Positions 1 through 9,378 are shown, numbered from the stretch's first letter. The stretch: DNA of 64,000 nucleotides from Bacillus sp. REN3 (GCF_017912555.1 NZ_JAERSD010000003.1:62001-126000); one strand, 5' to 3'. Numbers and translations: made by a program. The notes: generated from the letters alone by a model not told the origin.

Positions 1-130
1 AGGTAAGGAAAGTCCACGGCGGTGCAGCAAATGGTGGTGTAGGTAAGGAAAGTCCACTGCGGTGCAGCAAATGGTGGTGTAGGTAAGGAAAGTCCACGGC
101 TATCCAGCGGTGGGTGCAGGCAAGGAATGG
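1..130. repeat. 40-bp tandem repeat array, cut by the window edge
   Basis: Two almost identical 40-bp units (1-40 and 41-80, differing by one base) are followed by a third that keeps only its first 20 bases, from 81, before diverging. The unit begins AGGTAAGGAAAGTCCAC. The array probably extends left of the window. It is unrelated to the larger array after niaP. No gene is seen between here and the niaP ribosome-binding site at 275-280. Confidence 0.85.
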
Positions 131-285
131 GTAGGGATAAGGGAAGTTTGTACAAAAAAGGTAAACAATTATTATGACAGATGTCAAGACAAGTGGTAAT
201 ATTAGATAGTTGAATCAATATAGTCTGTTAAAATCAGCGAACAACGGGAAACTAATGGTATCGTTTCTATGAGCAGGAGGACAAT

Positions 286-1491
286 ATGGGAAAAACTCAG
301 GAGATTTCAGAGAAAAAACTGCTTGGGATTGCTGGACTTGGCTGGATGTTCGATGCGATGGACGTAGGCATCCTGTCCTTTATTATCGCTGCCCTGAAGG
401 TGGACTGGGGTTTATCTGCCCAGCAAATGGGCTGGATTGGCAGCGTGAATTCAATCGGAATGGCGGTCGGCGCCCTTGTTTTCGGCTTGCTGGCAGACCG
501 GATTGGCAGGAAAAATGTCTTTATCATTACATTATTGCTCTTTTCAGTCGGCAGCGGTATTTCTGCGATGGCGACGACATTATCATTCTTCTTGCTGTTG
601 AGATTCCTGATTGGGATGGGACTTGGGGGAGAACTGCCAGTTGCTTCGACACTTGTATCGGAAAGTGTGCCGGCCGAGAAACGAGGCCGTGTCGTCGTAC
701 TGCTTGAGAGCTTCTGGGCAGGAGGCTGGCTGATCGCCGCGCTGATTTCTTACTTTGTCATTCCAAAATTCGGCTGGCAAATGGCCTTGATCTTGAGCGC
801 GCTACCAGCCTTTTATGCACTGTACCTGCGGATCAACCTGCCGGACTCGCCGCGCTTCCTAGCGGTTAAGAAGCAGGAAAGGCTGACCATCATGGAGAGC
901 ATTGCCGAAGTTTGGTCACGTGAACATGTAAAGAGGACTGCGATGCTTTGGATTTTATGGTTTACCGTCGTGTTTTCTTATTACGGCATGTTCCTCTGGC
1001 TGCCCAGCGTGATGATCATGAAGGGTTTTACGCTCATCAAGAGCTTCCAGTATGTCTTGATTATGACACTTGCCCAGCTGCCTGGATATTTTACCGCAGC
1101 ATGGCTGATCGAAAGAGCGGGCAGGAAATTCGTGCTTGTAGCCTATCTGGTAGGGACGGCGCTCAGTGCCTATTTCTTCGGTACGGCCGATTCATTGGGG
1201 CTGTTGATCACAGCTGGAATCCTTTTGTCTTTCTTCAACCTGGGGGCATGGGGCGCGCTCTACGCGTACACACCTGAGCAGTATCCAACTACAATCCGCG
1301 GGTCCGGTGCCGGGATGGCAGCTTCATTCGGCCGTGTTGGCGGAATCATCGGGCCGCTGATGGTGCCTTATTTATCAGCCCAGGGATTATCGATCAATAT
1401 GATATTCACTGTCTTTTGTATCTCGATCCTGATCGGCGCCGCAGCCGTCCTGTTCTGGGGAAGGGAAACGAAGCAAACAGAGCTAGCCTGA
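286..1491 (+). CDS. niaP: NiaP-like MFS transporter (niacin uptake)
   Basis: A 401-residue major facilitator with about twelve hydrophobic segments. The loop motif GLLADRIGRKN after TM2 is the classic MFS signature, and LPDSPRF lies in the central loop as in sugar/organic-acid-type members. The opening (LLGIAGLGWMFDAMDVG) and the stretch GMGLGGELPVASTLVSE closely resemble B. subtilis YceI/NiaP as I remember it, a niacin transporter. The start is set by AGGAGG six bases before the ATG. It stands alone, with tandem repeats on both sides and no NAD-synthesis gene nearby, so the substrate rests on family resemblance only. A related aromatic-acid or metabolite transporter is the alternative. Confidence 0.8.
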   Translation: MGKTQEISEKKLLGIAGLGWMFDAMDVGILSFIIAALKVDWGLSAQQMGWIGSVNSIGMAVGALVFGLLADRIGRKNVFIITLLLFSVGSGISAMATTLSFFLLLRFLIGMGLGGELPVASTLVSESVPAEKRGRVVVLLESFWAGGWLIAALISYFVIPKFGWQMALILSALPAFYALYLRINLPDSPRFLAVKKQERLTIMESIAEVWSREHVKRTAMLWILWFTVVFSYYGMFLWLPSVMIMKGFTLIKSFQYVLIMTLAQLPGYFTAAWLIERAGRKFVLVAYLVGTALSAYFFGTADSLGLLITAGILLSFFNLGAWGALYAYTPEQYPTTIRGSGAGMAASFGRVGGIIGPLMVPYLSAQGLSINMIFTVFCISILIGAAAVLFWGRETKQTELA

Positions 1492-1589
1492 ACCTCTATT
1501 TGAAGCAACAGCCCGAAATCAGTCCTCTCGGATGAGCAAAAAATCCAGCATGGAAGAAAGCTTCCGGCTGGCCAAATTGGGATGATACC

Positions 1590-2535
1590 GGTGCAACGAG
1601 GATTAAAATTAGTCCAACTGGGATTAAAATTGCTTCAACTAGCAATAAAACGGGTCCAACTGGGATTAAAGTCGCTTCAACCAGCAATAAAACGGGTCCA
1701 ACTGGGATTAAGTTGCTTCAACCAGCAATAAAACGGGTCCAACTGGGAATAAAGTTACTTCAACAAGCAATAAAAAGGGTCTAACCGGGATTAAGTTGCT
1801 TCAACTAGCAATAAAAAGGGTCCAACCGGGATTAAAGTCGCTTCAACCAGCAATAAAACGGGTCCAACTGGGATTAAATTGCTTCAACTAGCAATAAAAC
1901 GAGTCCAACCGGGATTAAGTTGCTTCAACCAGCAATAAAACGGGTCCAACTGGGATTAAAGTCGCTTCAACTAGCAATAAAACGGGTCCAACTGGGAATA
2001 AAGTCGCTTCAACTAGCAATAAAACGGGTCCAACTGGGAATAAAGTTACTTCAACTAGCAATAAAACGGGTCCAACTGGGAATAAAGTTACTTCAACTAG
2101 CATTAAAACAGGTCCAACTGGGAATAAAGTTACTTCAACTAGCAATAAAACGGGTCCAACTGGGAATAAAGTTACTTCAACTAGCAATAAAACGAGTCCA
2201 ACCGGGATTAAGTTGCTTCAACTAGCAATAAAACGGGTCCAACCGGGATTAAGTTACTTCAACTAGCAATAAAACGGGTCCAACTGGGATTAAGTTGCCT
2301 CAACTAGCAATAAAACGGGTCCAACTGGGAATAAAGTTACTTCAACTAGCAATAAAACGGGTCCAACCGGGATTAAGTCGCTTCAACTAGCAATAAAACG
2401 GGTCCAACTGGGAATAAAGTTACTTCAACTAGCAATAAAACAGGTCCAACTGGGATTAAAGTTTCTCCAACTAGCAATAAAACAGGTCCAACTGGGATTA
2501 AAGTTGCTTCAACTAGCAATAAAGCCGCTCCACAG
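1590..2535. repeat. Minisatellite of about 42-bp units built from two 21-bp halves
   Basis: Roughly 22 copies of a 41-42-bp unit. Each unit has two similar halves: GTCCAACTGGGAATAAA and CTTCAACTAGCAATAAA, each with 4-5 linker bases. Units differ by point changes (AATAAAG against ATTAAG, ACTTC against GCTTC). Because 42 is a multiple of three, long open frames exist on both strands, but they lack ribosome-binding sites and I do not call them genes. Degenerate copies continue to about 2580. The array fills most of the gap between niaP and the ccmH-like gene. Confidence 0.95.
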
Positions 2536-2583
2536 GGGACAAAAGCCGTGCCAACACTAATTAAATCAATTCAACCAACAAAA

Positions 2584-2614
2584 AAGTTCGCCATCGTGAC
2601 TGATTTGGCGAACT
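2584..2614. terminator. Intrinsic terminator after the CcmH-like gene
   Basis: A perfect 10-bp stem (AAGTTCGCCA / TGGCGAACTT) with an 11-base loop, flanked by A-rich and T-rich tracts. It lies 41 bases past the stop of the minus-strand ccmH-like gene and could also stop transcripts leaving the repeat array on the plus strand. Confidence 0.8.
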
Positions 2615-2654
2615 TTTTTTATCTTTTTTAATGCGTTTTCATCGCAACAGTGTG

Positions 2655-3146
2655 CTACATATACTTCTTCCGTTCTGCTTCGATCATGGAAGACAGGATT
2701 TCCTGTTCCGTTTCGCTTTCTTCCGGCGCGATAGATGTTTCTCCGGCAGGGATACTCCGGTTCCGCCATTTTTTCAGGATGAAAACAATGAACACTGCGG
2801 CAACGAGCAATAAAACAAATGGAGTGATCCAGAGAGTCAGGTTGAAGCCTTTTTGGGGCGGGGCCTGGAGAGCCTGTTCTCCGAGGTTTTTGACATAATA
2901 ATCGATGACTTCATCCTTCGTCATGCCCTTTTGCATCATTTCCGCTATTTCATCATAGTAAAGTTTCTTGACCGAGCAGTTGCTGACATCATGGGTGCCA
3001 TGCCCTTCCATTGAGAGCATGCTGACGACAGCCTGGAAGTCAGGCCTGCCGAAATCAAAGTCCTTGGTGGCTGTTTCCTCTGCAAAAACATTGAATCCGG
3101 CCAATAACAGTATTCCTACTACCACAATTTGTCCGAGGCGTCTCAT
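2655..3146 (-). CDS. CcmH/NrfF-like cytochrome c biogenesis protein
   Basis: A 163-residue protein: Sec signal peptide (1-22), a CcmH-type soluble domain (about 35-100), a transmembrane helix (about 104-126) and a charged cytoplasmic tail. The helical part (YYDEIAEMMQKGMTKDEVIDYYVKNLGEQAL followed by APP) follows the CcmH pattern of a three-helix bundle before the membrane anchor. CcmH normally reduces apocytochrome c with an LRCxxCQ motif. Here only one cysteine (Cys57, VSNCSVKK) stands at that place, so a normal dithiol reaction is not possible. Bacilli mostly mature c-type cytochromes by system II (ResBC/CcdA), so this is an isolated component; a role tied to anaerobic cytochromes is inferred. 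The start follows GGAGGAGAG. Confidence 0.65.
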   Translation of the reverse strand: MRRLGQIVVVGILLLAGFNVFAEETATKDFDFGRPDFQAVVSMLSMEGHGTHDVSNCSVKKLYYDEIAEMMQKGMTKDEVIDYYVKNLGEQALQAPPQKGFNLTLWITPFVLLLVAAVFIVFILKKWRNRSIPAGETSIAPEESETEQEILSSMIEAERKKYM

Positions 3147-3327
3147 GCTCTCTCTCCTCCGCTATGAGTCATTTCAAAAATATTATATATCTTGAAGGCA
3201 GCGGTGCCACCTTCATTCTGTGGCGAAATCAGCACGATTTATTGGCCGGCCAGCACTTCGTATGGAAGAGTCTTTCCAATTGCCACAAAAATAACATGAA
3301 TGGTTTGATCATTTTTCCACTGATTCG

Positions 3328-3353
3328 TGATATAATAGTGCAAACGTTTGTAC
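3328..3353 (+). promoter_or_regulatory. Extended -10 promoter with overlapping maltose-type operator
   Basis: TGATATAAT (3328-3336) is an extended -10 element without a convincing -35. Immediately downstream, GTGCAAACGTTTGTAC (3338-3353) is a near-perfect palindrome centred on CG. It covers the expected transcription start. Its form is that of LacI/GalR-family sites (MalR or CcpA cre). It controls the maltose phosphorylase gene 25 bases downstream and resembles the operators at the malE promoter. Confidence 0.7.
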
Positions 3354-3378
3354 AACTTCTTAAAGGGAGACAAAAGCT

Positions 3379-5670
3379 ATGAAAAGGTTATTTGAGATTG
3401 ATAGCTGGAAAATCATCGAAACCGAATTGCACAAAGAAGATTTCCGTCTCGCGGAAAGCATCATGAGCCTTGGCAACGGCCATATGGGGATGCGCGGCAA
3501 CTTTGAAGAATCATATACTGGCGACTTCCATCGGGGGTCCTATCTTGCAGGGGTCTGGTTTCCGGATAAAACGCGTGTTGGCTGGTGGAAGAATGGCTAT
3601 CCCCAGTATTTTGGCAAGGTCATCAACTCCATTAATTTCATTGGCATACGAGTGTTCATCGATGGGGAAGAACTCGATCTTAACAAGTCAGAGGTTAAGG
3701 AATACTACCGTGAGCTTGATATGCAGCATGGTGTGCTGACAAGGATGTTCACAATTGTCCAAAATGGCAAGGAAACTGGAGTGGAAGTGACCCGTTTCCT
3801 GTCTGTCGCTGACAAGGAACTTGCGGCGATCCGCTATTCCGTGACCGCGAAAAACTATAATGGAAACATTACCTTCATTCCTTATCTCGATGGGGATGTC
3901 CGCAATGAAGACTCGAACTACGAGGAAGACTTCTGGTATGAAGTAAGCAAGGATGTTTCGGAATATGCCGGCAGCCTTGTGATGAAAACGAAAGACAATC
4001 CATTCGGCGCGCCGACTTTCCAGATAGCGGCAACTATGCAAACGGTTGTCGACGGAGAAGTTTCCAATGTGGAGGCGAACCATCAAGAAGAATACGTTGA
4101 AAACGTTATCCAGGTAAAGGCGGAACAGGGAAGAACAGTGTCCCTGTACAAATATATCGCAGTCACGACAGACCGTGATCATGAAAGCAGCGAGTTAACC
4201 GAAAAAGGCAAGGAAGTCATCGGCCGGGCTGTTGAAAAAGGCTTTGGACAGCTGCTGGATGAGCATAAAAATGGCTGGCTAAGCCGCTGGGAAATCGCGG
4301 ATGTTGAAATTTCCGGGGATGACGAAGCACAGCAGGGAATCCGCTTCAACCTATTCCAGCTGTTCTCTACCTATTATGGGGAAGATTCACGTCTCAACAT
4401 CGGCCCTAAAGGCTTCACCGGTGAAAAATACGGCGGCGCGACTTACTGGGATACAGAGGCGTATGCGATACCTCTATACCTTTCCACTGCAGAACCCAAG
4501 GTTGCCCGCAACCTGTTGATCTATCGCCACAATCAGCTTGCCGGAGCTTACCACAACGCAAAGCAGCAGGGGCTGAATGGCGCGCTTTATCCGATGGTCA
4601 CTTTTACAGGGGTGGAGTGCCATAACGAGTGGGAAATAACCTTTGAAGAAATCCACCGCAACGGCGCGATCGCTTATGCCATCTACAATTACGTGAATTA
4701 CACAGGTGATAAAGACTATCTCCATGAATACGGGATTGATGTCCTTGCGGGTATTTCCCGTTTCTGGGCAGACCGCGTCCATTTCAGCAAAAATAAGAAC
4801 GTATACATGATCCATGGCGTCACCGGCCCGAATGAATACGAAAATAACGTCAACAACAACTGGTATACTAACCGGATCGCGGTCTGGAGTCTCCGCTATA
4901 CGCTTGAGGTAATCGAGTTCCTGAAACAGAATGGCCATCAAGAACGTGTAGCCTCCCTTGATTTTACCGGGGAAGAGCTTTCGAAATGGCAGGATATCAT
5001 TGAGAAGATGTATCTCCCGTACGACGAGGAAAGAGGCGTGTTCGTCCAGCATGATACGTTCCTTGATAAGGAGTTGAAACCGGTTGATGAACTGCCGGCT
5101 GAAGACCGCCCGATCAACCAGAATTGGTCATGGGATAAAATCCTCCGCAGCTGCTTCATCAAGCAGGCGGATGTCCTGCAGGGCCTGTACTTCTTCAACC
5201 ATGAATTCACGGAAGAAGAGAAGCGCCGCAACTTCGAATTTTACGAGCCGATGACTGTACATGAGTCTTCCTTATCTCCGAGCGTGCACGCCGTATTGGC
5301 AGCTGAGCTTGGCATGGAGGATAAAGCGTACGAAATGTACCACCGCACGGCGCGGCTTGACCTTGATAATTACAACAATGACACGGAAGATGGGCTGCAC
5401 ATCACAAGCATGACAGGAGCATGGCTGGCGATTGTCCAGGGCTTTGCGGGGATGCGCACAGCGGGTGAATCCCTGTCATTCGCACCATTCATCCCGAAAG
5501 CATGGAGCCAGTACAGCTTCAAAATCATTTACCGTGATCACTATCTGAAAGTGGAAGTGAACCAGGAAAGTGTCATCCTCACACAGCAAGGGCCAGAGCT
5601 GGCCATGAAGCTGTACGGAGAGAAAGCCATCATTCCGGCTGATGGGACCATTTCTGTTAAATTGAAATAA
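3379..5670 (+). CDS. mapA: Maltose phosphorylase (glycoside hydrolase family 65)
   Basis: A 763-residue GH65 enzyme. It splits maltose with phosphate to beta-glucose-1-phosphate plus glucose in the cytoplasm. The layout is an N-terminal beta-sandwich (about 10-270), a linker, an (alpha/alpha)6 catalytic barrel (about 320-690) and a small C-terminal beta domain. The general acid is Glu486 in [10 protein letters not shown], matching the position known in Lactobacillus maltose phosphorylase. [10 protein letters not shown] and [12 protein letters not shown] form part of the phosphate/active-site end of the barrel. The next gene encodes the mutase that uses its product. Kojibiose or trehalose phosphorylase are possible relatives, but the partner gene and the MalR-like operator favour maltose. 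Confidence 0.9.
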   Translation: MKRLFEIDSWKIIETELHKEDFRLAESIMSLGNGHMGMRGNFEESYTGDFHRGSYLAGVWFPDKTRVGWWKNGYPQYFGKVINSINFIGIRVFIDGEELDLNKSEVKEYYRELDMQHGVLTRMFTIVQNGKETGVEVTRFLSVADKELAAIRYSVTAKNYNGNITFIPYLDGDVRNEDSNYEEDFWYEVSKDVSEYAGSLVMKTKDNPFGAPTFQIAATMQTVVDGEVSNVEANHQEEYVENVIQVKAEQGRTVSLYKYIAVTTDRDHESSELTEKGKEVIGRAVEKGFGQLLDEHKNGWLSRWEIADVEISGDDEAQQGIRFNLFQLFSTYYGEDSRLNIGPKGFTGEKYGGATYWDTEAYAIPLYLSTAEPKVARNLLIYRHNQLAGAYHNAKQQGLNGALYPMVTFTGVECHNEWEITFEEIHRNGAIAYAIYNYVNYTGDKDYLHEYGIDVLAGISRFWADRVHFSKNKNVYMIHGVTGPNEYENNVNNNWYTNRIAVWSLRYTLEVIEFLKQNGHQERVASLDFTGEELSKWQDIIEKMYLPYDEERGVFVQHDTFLDKELKPVDELPAEDRPINQNWSWDKILRSCFIKQADVLQGLYFFNHEFTEEEKRRNFEFYEPMTVHESSLSPSVHAVLAAELGMEDKAYEMYHRTARLDLDNYNNDTEDGLHITSMTGAWLAIVQGFAGMRTAGESLSFAPFIPKAWSQYSFKIIYRDHYLKVEVNQESVILTQQGPELAMKLYGEKAIIPADGTISVKLK

Positions 5671-5713
5671 ATGTTTTGGAGATTTTCACGTCTCCTTGAG
5701 AGGAGCAACGAAC

Positions 5714-6388
5714 ATGACAAAATCAATTGAAGCATTCATTTTTGACCTTGATGGTGTTATCACGGATACGGCGGAGTACCACTTTTTAGCCTGGAAAGCA
5801 CTTGCGGAGGAGTTGGGCATTGTTTTTACCCGTGAGGACAACGAGGATCTGAAAGGCGTTTCCAGGATGGACTCGCTTGAAAAAATCCTCCTGCTTGGCG
5901 GGAGGGCTTCTGACTTCAGTGATGCGGAAAAAAATGAGCTTGCTGCCAGGAAGAATGGGCATTACGTGGAACTGATCCAGGACATCACACCTGCAGACCT
6001 TTTGCCAGGCATCAAGGAGCTGATAGCCGATATCAAGGCAAACGGCCTCAAACTGGGGCTCGCTTCTGCGAGCAAGAATGCCTTCACTGTTATGGACTCG
6101 CTTGGCATGAAATCACAATTTGATTGTATCGTCGATGCGAGGACTGTAGTGAATGGCAAGCCGCACCCTGAAGTATTCCTGCGGGCTGCGGAAATGCTTG
6201 GCGTCGAGCCAAAATCCTGCATCGGGATCGAGGACGCGGCAGCAGGCGTACAGGCAATCAAATCAGCAGGCATGTTCGCTGTCGCAATCGGACCGAAGGA
6301 AAGCTTCAAGAATGCAGACCTCGTTTATGCGAGTACAGCAGAGCTGTCACTGGATAAAATATTGGAAGCCTGCAATCCTTCATTTTGA
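5714..6388 (+). CDS. pgmB: Beta-phosphoglucomutase (HAD superfamily)
   Basis: A 224-residue HAD phosphatase-fold mutase that converts beta-glucose-1-phosphate to glucose-6-phosphate. The nucleophile motif FDLDGVITDTAEYHF gives Asp11 and acid/base Asp13. LASASKNA is motif II, and KPHPEVFLRAAEMLG with GIEDAAAGVQAIKSAGM are motifs III and IV. The ATG at 5714 follows AGGAG by eight bases; a TTG six codons earlier lies before the ribosome site and is not used. It sits 43 bases after the maltose phosphorylase and completes a two-gene pathway from maltose to glycolysis. Confidence 0.95.
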   Translation: MTKSIEAFIFDLDGVITDTAEYHFLAWKALAEELGIVFTREDNEDLKGVSRMDSLEKILLLGGRASDFSDAEKNELAARKNGHYVELIQDITPADLLPGIKELIADIKANGLKLGLASASKNAFTVMDSLGMKSQFDCIVDARTVVNGKPHPEVFLRAAEMLGVEPKSCIGIEDAAAGVQAIKSAGMFAVAIGPKESFKNADLVYASTAELSLDKILEACNPSF

Positions 6389-6392
6389 CAAG

Positions 6393-6415
6393 ACCCGGCC
6401 GGGATATGGCCGGGT
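6393..6415 (+). terminator. Terminator after pgmB
   Basis: Stem ACCCGGCC / GGCCGGGT with a seven-base loop and a short T-rich tail, five bases past the pgmB stop. Confidence 0.7.
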
Positions 6416-6582
6416 TATTTGCTTCTTAAATGATCAAATTGTTTTGATGATCAACCCTCGTGATTCTTCATAACCAAACTGCTATCTTCTGCTCGCCGTA
6501 CATTTCCCTTTTATCTGGATTACACTTCCTTAAAAAGGGAACTATGCTACTATACTCTTTTTACAGGATGGTGTTTTGTTTG

Positions 6583-7476
6583 ATGTATGATTGCCTGATC
6601 TTAGGGGGCGGGATTGCCGGATTGCAGGCGGCGATCCAGCTCGGACGGTATGACCATAAAGTATTGGTGCTGGATGCTGGGGATGGCCGGTCGGCGATCT
6701 GCCGGAGCTACCATAATATCCTCGGCTTTCCGGAAGGTATCAGCGGACCGGAGCTCAGGGATACCGGGCGGAAGCAGGCAGAGAAGTACGGTGTCGAATT
6801 TGTCTTCGGCAAGGCGGCAAGTGCCGAAAAAAAAGAAGAAGGCTTTGCCGTCCAGTCTGAGAGCGGCGAATTATACAGGGCGAAGCGGCTCTTGCTGGCT
6901 ACCGGGATCATGGACCGGATTCCGCCGTTTCCGGAACTGCTGCCGACACTCGGGATGAGTGTCTATGTCTGCCCTGATTGCGACGGATACGAAGTCAAGG
7001 ACAAATCGATTATCGTGATGGGGTCAGGAAAGCCAGGAGCGAACATGGCGCTGACCTTAAGGTATTTTACCGACAGGATCACATATGTTAATCATGAGCA
7101 GGTTGAGCTGGGCGAGGAAAAACTCGCTGCACTCAAGGAAAAAGGGATCCGCTGCGTCGAAGGGCCGATCGAAAAGGTGCTCGCCGATGGACCTGATTTC
7201 CGGGGGGTCGCCCTGGCGAACGGGGAGACGCTGACGGCTGAGCGCGGTTTCATAGCCTTTGGCGGCAATGAAGTGAAGTCACATCTCGCAGAACAGCTGG
7301 GAGTGGAACTCCATAAAAACAAGCATGTGCTCGTTGACCCGCGTACAAAGATGACGAATGTCGAACATGTCTGGGCTGCCGGTGACGTCGTAGCCCATTC
7401 GGAACAGACGACAATCGCGATGGGAGACGGGATGCAGGCCAGTATCTGGATCCACAAGACTTTGCTCGAGAATTGA
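6583..7476 (+). CDS. Thioredoxin-reductase-like FAD/NAD(P) oxidoreductase
   Basis: A 297-residue flavoprotein of the TrxB family. GGGIAGLQAAIQLGR is the N-terminal FAD dinucleotide fold. CPDCDGYEV carries the redox-active CxxC between the two nucleotide domains. VMGSGKPGANMALTL begins the NAD(P) fold, and VWAAGDVV is the C-terminal FAD motif. The ATG at 6583 begins right at the family's usual N-terminus; in-frame starts upstream would add residues with no counterpart. Its electron acceptor is unknown: it could be a bacillithiol-disulfide or other small-thiol reductase rather than the main thioredoxin reductase. It ends inside a 36-bp tandem duplication. Confidence 0.8.
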   Translation: MYDCLILGGGIAGLQAAIQLGRYDHKVLVLDAGDGRSAICRSYHNILGFPEGISGPELRDTGRKQAEKYGVEFVFGKAASAEKKEEGFAVQSESGELYRAKRLLLATGIMDRIPPFPELLPTLGMSVYVCPDCDGYEVKDKSIIVMGSGKPGANMALTLRYFTDRITYVNHEQVELGEEKLAALKEKGIRCVEGPIEKVLADGPDFRGVALANGETLTAERGFIAFGGNEVKSHLAEQLGVELHKNKHVLVDPRTKMTNVEHVWAAGDVVAHSEQTTIAMGDGMQASIWIHKTLLEN

Positions 7477-7536
7477 CACATATGCGGGAAAGCCGCCACT
7501 CTCGAGAATTGACACATATACGGGGAAGCCGCCACT
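7465..7536. repeat. 36-bp tandem duplication across a stop codon and terminator arm
   Basis: Copy one (7465-7500) and copy two (7501-7536) share CTCGAGAATTGACACATAT and end in AAGCCGCCACT, with three differences. Copy one holds the last codons and TGA of the reductase gene. Copy two supplies the 5' arm of the terminator, so the gene has two possible 5' arms for one 3' arm. Confidence 0.9.
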
Positions 7537-7553
7537 CATGTAAGTGGCGGCTT
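7526..7553 (+). terminator. Terminator between convergent oxidoreductase genes
   Basis: An 11-bp stem AAGCCGCCACT / AGTGGCGGCTT with a six-base loop and a short T run. It lies past the thioredoxin-reductase-like gene. Confidence 0.75.
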
Positions 7554-7651
7554 TCATGATAGCCTTCGAAGCCGGATGAGCCGTAGGACACCGATCAAAG
7601 GATCGAGCCAGCCTGCCATCAATCTTTCGCTGGCAGCCAGGCACCTCCGCT

Positions 7652-9196
7652 TCAATCCTCCATGTCTATCTTTTCCAATGGCAGTTCCGCTGGTCCTTCG
7701 ACGACCTCTCCTCTGTAAGAGAAGCGGGAACCGTGGCACGGACAGTCCCATGTCCGCTCGCCGTCATTCCATTTCAGTTCGCAGCCCATATGTGTGCATG
7801 TCGTATCGACGACGTGGAGCTGGCCGTCCACATCACGGTAGGCGCCCGCCCGTTGGCCATTGACTGTAACTGCCGCACCTTCGTCATTCCGGAGGCTTTC
7901 CGGATTGGCGGATGGACGCTCGAATTTTCCTTTTACCAGTTCCTTGGCGACATTCGCGTTATCGACAATGAAGTTCTTCAATTGTGGATCAGCATTGAAA
8001 CGCTGCGGATCAAATAGATCTTTGTAAGGGTTATCCTTTTTCAGGATAAGGTCCGTCATCAATAGCGCAGCATTGATGCTGTTTGTCATTCCCCATTTAT
8101 TGTAGCCGGTGGCCACATAGATATTGTCCGTACTTGCGGAATAATTCCCTACAAAAGGAATCTTATCCTGGGTTGTCGGATCCTGGGCTGACCAGCGGAA
8201 CGGGATTTCCCTTATTCCGAATGTTTGGGACGCGAAAGCCTCCAGGGCTTCGTAATACTGATGCGTATTCGTGTCATGTCCCGTTATGTGGCTGTCTCCG
8301 CCAAAAAGAACGAGGCGCTCTCCGTCCCAATCCGTGTAGCGGAGTGAGCGGGTTGGCGTTTCAGCATTGATGAACATGCCGCCAGGATACTCTTTTTCCG
8401 TTTTGACCGCAAGCACATAGGAACGCTTGACATGCATACGCGAAAAATAAAAACCTTTTAAATCATAAAAAGGAAAATGGGAGCTGATGATCAACTGGTT
8501 GCAGTGGACCCTGTGATTGTCCCTTGTCGTCACAACAGGCTTGTTGCCTTCTTCCATATCGACTGCTGTCGTGTTCTCGTAAATCTGTCCGCCCATTTCC
8601 GTAAAGGCCTCGACCAGATGCTTGAGGAATTTCAGCGGATGGAACTGTGCCTGGTTCCGCATGACAACAGCCGCCTTAGCCTCGATTGGAATTGGGATTT
8701 CGGATACGTATTCTCCTCCGGCCACGCCGAGTTTCTCGTAAGCCTTGAATTCATTGAGAAGTTTGTCCATTTCCTTTTGCGAATTCGTATAGACGTAGGC
8801 GTCTTCCTCAGTCAAGTCACAGTCGATTTGCTGTTCCTTGACGAGTTTCTTGACGAATTGCATGGCTTCATAGTTCGCCTGGTAGTAGAGCTTTGCTTTT
8901 TCCTTGCCAAAGTGGCTGATAAGCTCATCATAAATCAAGCTATGCTGGGGAGTGACTTTTGCAGTCGTGTGTCCGGTTGTCCCATTCAGGATGGAGCCGG
9001 CTTCGATGACGGCAGCCTTGGCACCGGCTTTTGCGAGTAAATAGGCTGATGTCAAGCCAGTGATTCCGCCGCCAACGATGGCAACATCGACATCCAGGTC
9101 CTCTTTCAGCTTCGGGAAAGAAGGGAGTTCAGTGCTCTTTCGCCAATAGGGTTCAGGAAAACGCGGCATTCTTGCATGAAATTCGTTCATCGACAA
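7652..9196 (-). CDS. FAD-dependent oxidoreductase with C-terminal Rieske domain
   Basis: A 514-residue fusion. Residues about 35-390 form a DAO-type (glycine/D-amino-acid oxidase-like) flavin domain, opening with VAIVGGGITGLTSAYLLAKAGAKAAVIEAG. Residues about 420-510 form a Rieske [2Fe-2S] domain with ligands in CTHMGCELKW and CPCHGSRF (C-x-H and C-x2-H). Such proteins are widespread in bacilli and of unknown substrate; the Rieske cluster presumably passes electrons from the flavin to an acceptor. No signal peptide is seen, so it is taken as cytoplasmic. It reads toward the preceding oxidoreductase gene and shares its intergenic terminator region. Confidence 0.85.
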   Translation of the reverse strand: MSMNEFHARMPRFPEPYWRKSTELPSFPKLKEDLDVDVAIVGGGITGLTSAYLLAKAGAKAAVIEAGSILNGTTGHTTAKVTPQHSLIYDELISHFGKEKAKLYYQANYEAMQFVKKLVKEQQIDCDLTEEDAYVYTNSQKEMDKLLNEFKAYEKLGVAGGEYVSEIPIPIEAKAAVVMRNQAQFHPLKFLKHLVEAFTEMGGQIYENTTAVDMEEGNKPVVTTRDNHRVHCNQLIISSHFPFYDLKGFYFSRMHVKRSYVLAVKTEKEYPGGMFINAETPTRSLRYTDWDGERLVLFGGDSHITGHDTNTHQYYEALEAFASQTFGIREIPFRWSAQDPTTQDKIPFVGNYSASTDNIYVATGYNKWGMTNSINAALLMTDLILKKDNPYKDLFDPQRFNADPQLKNFIVDNANVAKELVKGKFERPSANPESLRNDEGAAVTVNGQRAGAYRDVDGQLHVVDTTCTHMGCELKWNDGERTWDCPCHGSRFSYRGEVVEGPAELPLEKIDMED

Positions 9197-9378
9197 ATCC
9201 TCCTTGAATCATCTTCATACTTGCTATTTTTCCGCTGGAATGAAAAAACATGTATGGAAGCTGTTTTTCTTTTACCCTGCCTCGATTGGGACTAACAAGT
9301 TTTTGCCAAATGCACCTATTCACCGGGATTGGACAAAGCCGTGATAAAATAGGGAGAGAAAAGAAAGGAAGGGCCTAA

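Noticed and set aside
1915-2225. Open reading frames of 90-101 codons on both strands inside the minisatellite
   Set aside because: They exist because the repeat unit is 42 bp (divisible by three) and contains no stop in these frames. They lack ribosome-binding sites, and the array varies in unit length (41 or 42), which breaks frames.
1-2535. Tandem arrays considered as CRISPR
   Set aside because: The units are contiguous with no unique spacers, and no cas genes are in the window.
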